Source: JBDRDI01 sp043820875 (GTDB lineage Bacteria > Patescibacteriota > Patescibacteriia > Patescibacteriales > UBA12075). Taken from it: a stretch of DNA of 32,559 nucleotides. Below, piece after piece: positions 29,905 through 32,559 of the stretch. The translations under genes and the position numbers were made by a program. The stretch spans positions 1 through 32,559 of the forward strand of contig JBDRDI010000018.1 of NCBI GenBank assembly GCA_043820875.1, read 5' to 3'. How positions within the stretch are numbered: position 1 is the stretch's first letter; every line of letters begins with the position of its first letter. The notes beneath the pieces are model-generated. The model was given only the letters and a program-made list of their open reading frames with translations. It was not told the DNA's origin and did not search any database.

Positions 29905-32559
29905 CTAACCTACTTTTTCAATGCCAATTTTAACGGTAGAATCACTATTTATTTTTATTTCTTTGAAGTTTTGACCAACCTCTCCATTAATATTACGCGC
30001 CAGAGTATCTTTTATAATTTCATTTTTATATAAAGAAAATATTGTTTTTATTTCTTCACTTTCGGTTTCATAATAAATATCAATCGTGTCCTGAATTGTA
30101 AGGCCGGCATCTTTCCTCAGTGAATTTATTGACCTCACAATCTCGCGTTTCGCTCCTTCTTGCTTTAATTCAGCCGTAATTTCCGTATTTAGCTCTACTT
30201 TTAATATACCGTCGCCATAATCTGTAATTATTTCTTTTATATTTAATTCATCTTTAACCAATTCAAAATATTCTTTTGGTAGTTCTTCACCAATTACTTT
30301 CAACATTGACAATGGTTGACGGATTTTAATCCCGGCTTGGTCTCTCTTGGCAAGCCCCAATTCCACAATTTGTTTGGCTATTTTCATAGCGTTAATAACT
30401 TTCATATTTATCTCTCCAACAGTCGGCCAATTTTCCAAATGCACGGACTTATTCTCGTCTTTAAAATCATAACCCGAAACTTTCTGCCAGACTTGCTCGG
30501 CAATAAATGGTATGAACGGCGCGATTGTTTTTGACAATTGCGTCAAAACGTATTTGGTCGTGATAAACGCATCTTGGTCATTGTCTTTAAATCTATCGCG
30601 GGAACGGCGAATATACCACGTGGACAAATCGTCAATAAACTCTGCGATCGGACGGGCGGCTTTGGGTAAATTATATTTTTCCAAATTTTCAGACACTTCT
30701 TTAATCAATTGATTCAATCTTGATAATATCCATTTGTCTAAAATATTATTACTACGCGGTTCTTTATTAATATTTATTTTTTCTTCATTTTCAACTTCAA
30801 ACATTTCCCAAAATTTCACAACGTTCCATAAAAGCATATCCACTTTTCGCAAAGATTCTAATACTCCTTTTTCGGAAAAACATAATGTTTCCGCCGCCAT
30901 CACGGGCGAAGTCAAAAGATAATATCGCAAAGCATCCGCGCTGTATTTTTCAAAAATTGACATTGGATCCGGATAATTTTTTAATCTTTTAGACATCTTC
31001 TTGCCATCCTCGGCCAAAACAATCCCATTAACAATTACATTTTTAAATGCTTTATCTTTTTTTATTCCACCGGCCAAAACATGCAAATAATAAAACCAGC
31101 ATCTGGTTTGATCCGCGCCTTCCGCGATAAATTCCGCCGGAAAATTATCTTCAAACTTTTTTTTGTTTTCAAAAGGATAATGCATCTGGGCGTATGGCAT
31201 AGACCCCGATTCAAACCAACAATCCAAGACATCCGGCACTCTTTTCATCTTTTGGTCGCACTTATCACAAAGTAAATATATTTTATCAACGGAATCTTTG
31301 TGTAAATCAATTTCTTTTTTTGTGGCGTTATCAACATAAACGGTTTTTACATCGCCATTTCGCGGGTATTCCGGACCAGCCCAGGCGATAGCCGCCTCTT
31401 CATTACTTCTTGATTTTAATTTATTAACAAAATCAATAACCGGATCACCGTGAGAAATAATAATAATCGTTTTACCGGCATTCTCTTTCAACGTTTCCAA
31501 AAACCAATCATAAACGCGCTCTCCGATTTCGGCGCTACTCTCTCCGTCTCCGCCTCTTTTAAATTTCCACTTGTCAAACGCGGACGACTGGTCATACTGC
31601 TGGCGCAATTTATCATTAATACTTAATAATTTTTCATCTTGATCATTCCATGAACCGAAATTCATTTCTTTGATCCCATCACTTAATTGAAAATCCAAAC
31701 CAAGTTCTTTGGCAATTATCTCCGCGCTTTCGCGGACGCGCAAAATCGGAGAAGAAAAAATTATTGTCTCTTCTTTTGACCCAGCGATTTCTTTTTTTAT
31801 TTTTTTAGATGCCTCTTTAATTTCTTCACGCCCCTTTTTCGTCAAGCTATATTTATCAATTTTATCAGAAATTATGTCTTTAACATTATTTTCCGACTCA
31901 CCGTGACGGACTAAAATCAATTTGGTGATTTGATTATGAGCAGATTTATAAAGTTCATCCAAGGAGCCAATTACTTTTTGCTCTCCGCATTCGCATTTCC
32001 AAATTGGCACGACAGATGCCCAAAATCTCTGCCGACTTATTGACCAGTCCCGCGCGCCTTCCAACCATTTTCCAAAACGCCCTTCTTTAATATGCTCCGG
32101 CACCCAATTGATTTTTTTCGCGTTTTTTAATAATTTTGTCTTTTGGTCAAAAACTTTTACAAACAAAGAAGAAGTGGCATAATTAATCAAAGGCGTATCA
32201 CATCGCCAACAATGCGGATAACTATGTTCGTATTTTTCTTTGAAAAATAATAAATTATGATGCGCTAAATATTTTATAATCTCAATATCCGTCGCCATAT
32301 GATTATCAATCGGTTTCACGTTCATGTTTTTAAAATCCGTCACCTCTTCTTTAAAGTTTCCGTCCATGCCAATATGCTGAACAAAGGGCAAATTATATTT
32401 TTTACCCAAATTCATATCGTCCTCACCGAACGCCGGAGCAATATGCACCACACCCGTTCCTTCATCTGTCGTCACAAAATCTCCGGCATAAATCTTCCAG
32501 CCGTTTTCTATATTCTCTAATTTTTCATTATCTGAATAATAATTAAATAATGGCTTATA
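29905..32559 (-). CDS. ileS: Isoleucyl-tRNA synthetase with an internal histidine-phosphatase domain (5' end outside window)
   Basis: Charges tRNA-Ile. 884 residues are present; the frame is open to the window edge, so the true start and HIGH motif lie outside. The visible part begins in the CP1 editing domain (AGDFVTTDEGTGVVHIAPAFGEDD), then WLEGARDWSISRQRFW, DCWFESGSMPYAQ, AEGADQTRCWF, the KMSKR loop (30985-30999) and an anticodon-binding domain. The style (GKKMSKRLKNYPDP, no C-terminal zinc finger) fits the eukaryote-like type 2 IleRS, often associated with mupirocin resistance. Between CECGEQKVIGSLDEL and CDKC, the two halves of a zinc ribbon, about 205 extra residues form a histidine phosphatase. 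Apart from that the order of motifs is normal. Confidence 0.95.
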   Translation of the reverse strand, partial: YKPLFNYYSDNEKLENIENGWKIYAGDFVTTDEGTGVVHIAPAFGEDDMNLGKKYNLPFVQHIGMDGNFKEEVTDFKNMNVKPIDNHMATDIEIIKYLAHHNLLFFKEKYEHSYPHCWRCDTPLINYATSSLFVKVFDQKTKLLKNAKKINWVPEHIKEGRFGKWLEGARDWSISRQRFWASVVPIWKCECGEQKVIGSLDELYKSAHNQITKLILVRHGESENNVKDIISDKIDKYSLTKKGREEIKEASKKIKKEIAGSKEETIIFSSPILRVRESAEIIAKELGLDFQLSDGIKEMNFGSWNDQDEKLLSINDKLRQQYDQSSAFDKWKFKRGGDGESSAEIGERVYDWFLETLKENAGKTIIIISHGDPVIDFVNKLKSRSNEEAAIAWAGPEYPRNGDVKTVYVDNATKKEIDLHKDSVDKIYLLCDKCDQKMKRVPDVLDCWFESGSMPYAQMHYPFENKKKFEDNFPAEFIAEGADQTRCWFYYLHVLAGGIKKDKAFKNVIVNGIVLAEDGKKMSKRLKNYPDPMSIFEKYSADALRYYLLTSPVMAAETLCFSEKGVLESLRKVDMLLWNVVKFWEMFEVENEEKININKEPRSNNILDKWILSRLNQLIKEVSENLEKYNLPKAARPIAEFIDDLSTWYIRRSRDRFKDNDQDAFITTKYVLTQLSKTIAPFIPFIAEQVWQKVSGYDFKDENKSVHLENWPTVGEINMKVINAMKIAKQIVELGLAKRDQAGIKIRQPLSMLKVIGEELPKEYFELVKDELNIKEIITDYGDGILKVELNTEITAELKQEGAKREIVRSINSLRKDAGLTIQDTIDIYYETESEEIKTIFSLYKNEIIKDTLARNINGEVGQNFKEIKINSDSTVKIGIEKVG
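31318..31932 (-). other. Histidine-phosphatase domain inserted in ileS
   Basis: About 205 residues of the histidine phosphatase (phosphoglycerate-mutase-like) branch 1 fold. LILVRHGESENN carries the nucleophile His (codon 31905-31903), SSPILRVRESAEII the phosphate-binding Arg (31740-31738), KEMNFGSWND the Glu (31668-31666), and IIIISHGDPV the second His (31452-31450). All four key residues are present, so it should be catalytic. It replaces the short loop between the CxC (codons from 31995) and CxxC (codons from 31269) of the IleRS zinc ribbon. Reading frame and base composition continue smoothly on both sides; there are no intein splice motifs. Substrate unknown. Confidence 0.9.

Noticed and set aside
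31318..31932. Intein in ileS
   Set aside because: No Cys/Ser start, no His-Asn end and no Hedgehog/intein motifs; the insert has all histidine-phosphatase motifs instead.

Overview
The window looks like a piece of a Patescibacteria (Candidate Phyla Radiation) genome, most likely from the Parcubacteria side. The reasons are AT-rich DNA with compact, mostly minus-strand gene runs; start codons that almost never have a visible Shine-Dalgarno sequence; VirB2-like pilins with the AGNAERVGEAK signature; a short PilB-type ATPase; a MurE-type ligase lacking the usual N-terminal domain; and a FemAB-type transferase. TGA is used as a stop (for example at 7713-7715), so this is not a UGA=Gly lineage. 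I see no tRNA, rRNA, CRISPR array or insertion sequence. The assignment is by gene style, not by a database match.

Layout. 1-2424 (minus): a 3'-truncated leuS fragment with its own terminator, exonuclease III, and a Cys-rich lipoprotein. 2510-8868 (plus): a DsbA-like oxidoreductase, then a pyruvate/2-oxoacid:ferredoxin oxidoreductase set (porG, porD, porA, porB). Two paralogous VirB2-like pilin fusions and a DUF4258/DUF2283 pair are wedged between porA and porB. An 80-bp perfect palindrome at 8862-8941 separates this from rpoC and rpoB (8946-16470, minus). 16471-16917 is a gene-free rpoB leader with a terminator-like hairpin. 16918-19464 (minus) holds a membrane protein, an exported protein and a MurE-like ligase. 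19480-19612 (plus) is a promoter/structured RNA/terminator cassette. 19612-24109 (minus) is a tight run: U32 protein, ruvA, an unknown gene, a FemAB-type gene and a small BECR-nuclease-like gene. 24247-27888 (minus) is htpX, a histidine kinase and a two-receiver response regulator. lemA (28021-28587), a PilB/GspE ATPase (28653-29822) and ileS (29905 to the window edge) complete the minus strand.

How the genes work together. The POR genes give a ferredoxin-linked route from a 2-oxoacid to acyl-CoA. The pilins, PilB ATPase, DsbA-like protein and Cys-rich exported proteins point to a cell surface built on appendages and disulfides. MurE, the FemAB-type protein and an NlpC/P60 domain fused to a pilin act on peptidoglycan. 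HtpX, LemA and the kinase/regulator pair suggest membrane quality control and signalling.

Most notable: (1) an apparently intact histidine-phosphatase domain inserted inside isoleucyl-tRNA synthetase, between the two halves of a zinc ribbon; (2) a 31-bp palindromic repeat family with a fixed loop and co-varying arms, present three times between porG and porD and once in frame inside the FemAB-type gene; (3) an unrecognised small structured RNA cassette; (4) a VirB2-like pilin fused to an NlpC/P60 domain next to a paralogue with a Cys-rich tail; (5) heptanucleotide repeats, both in the rpoB-rpoC spacer and inside a coding sequence.
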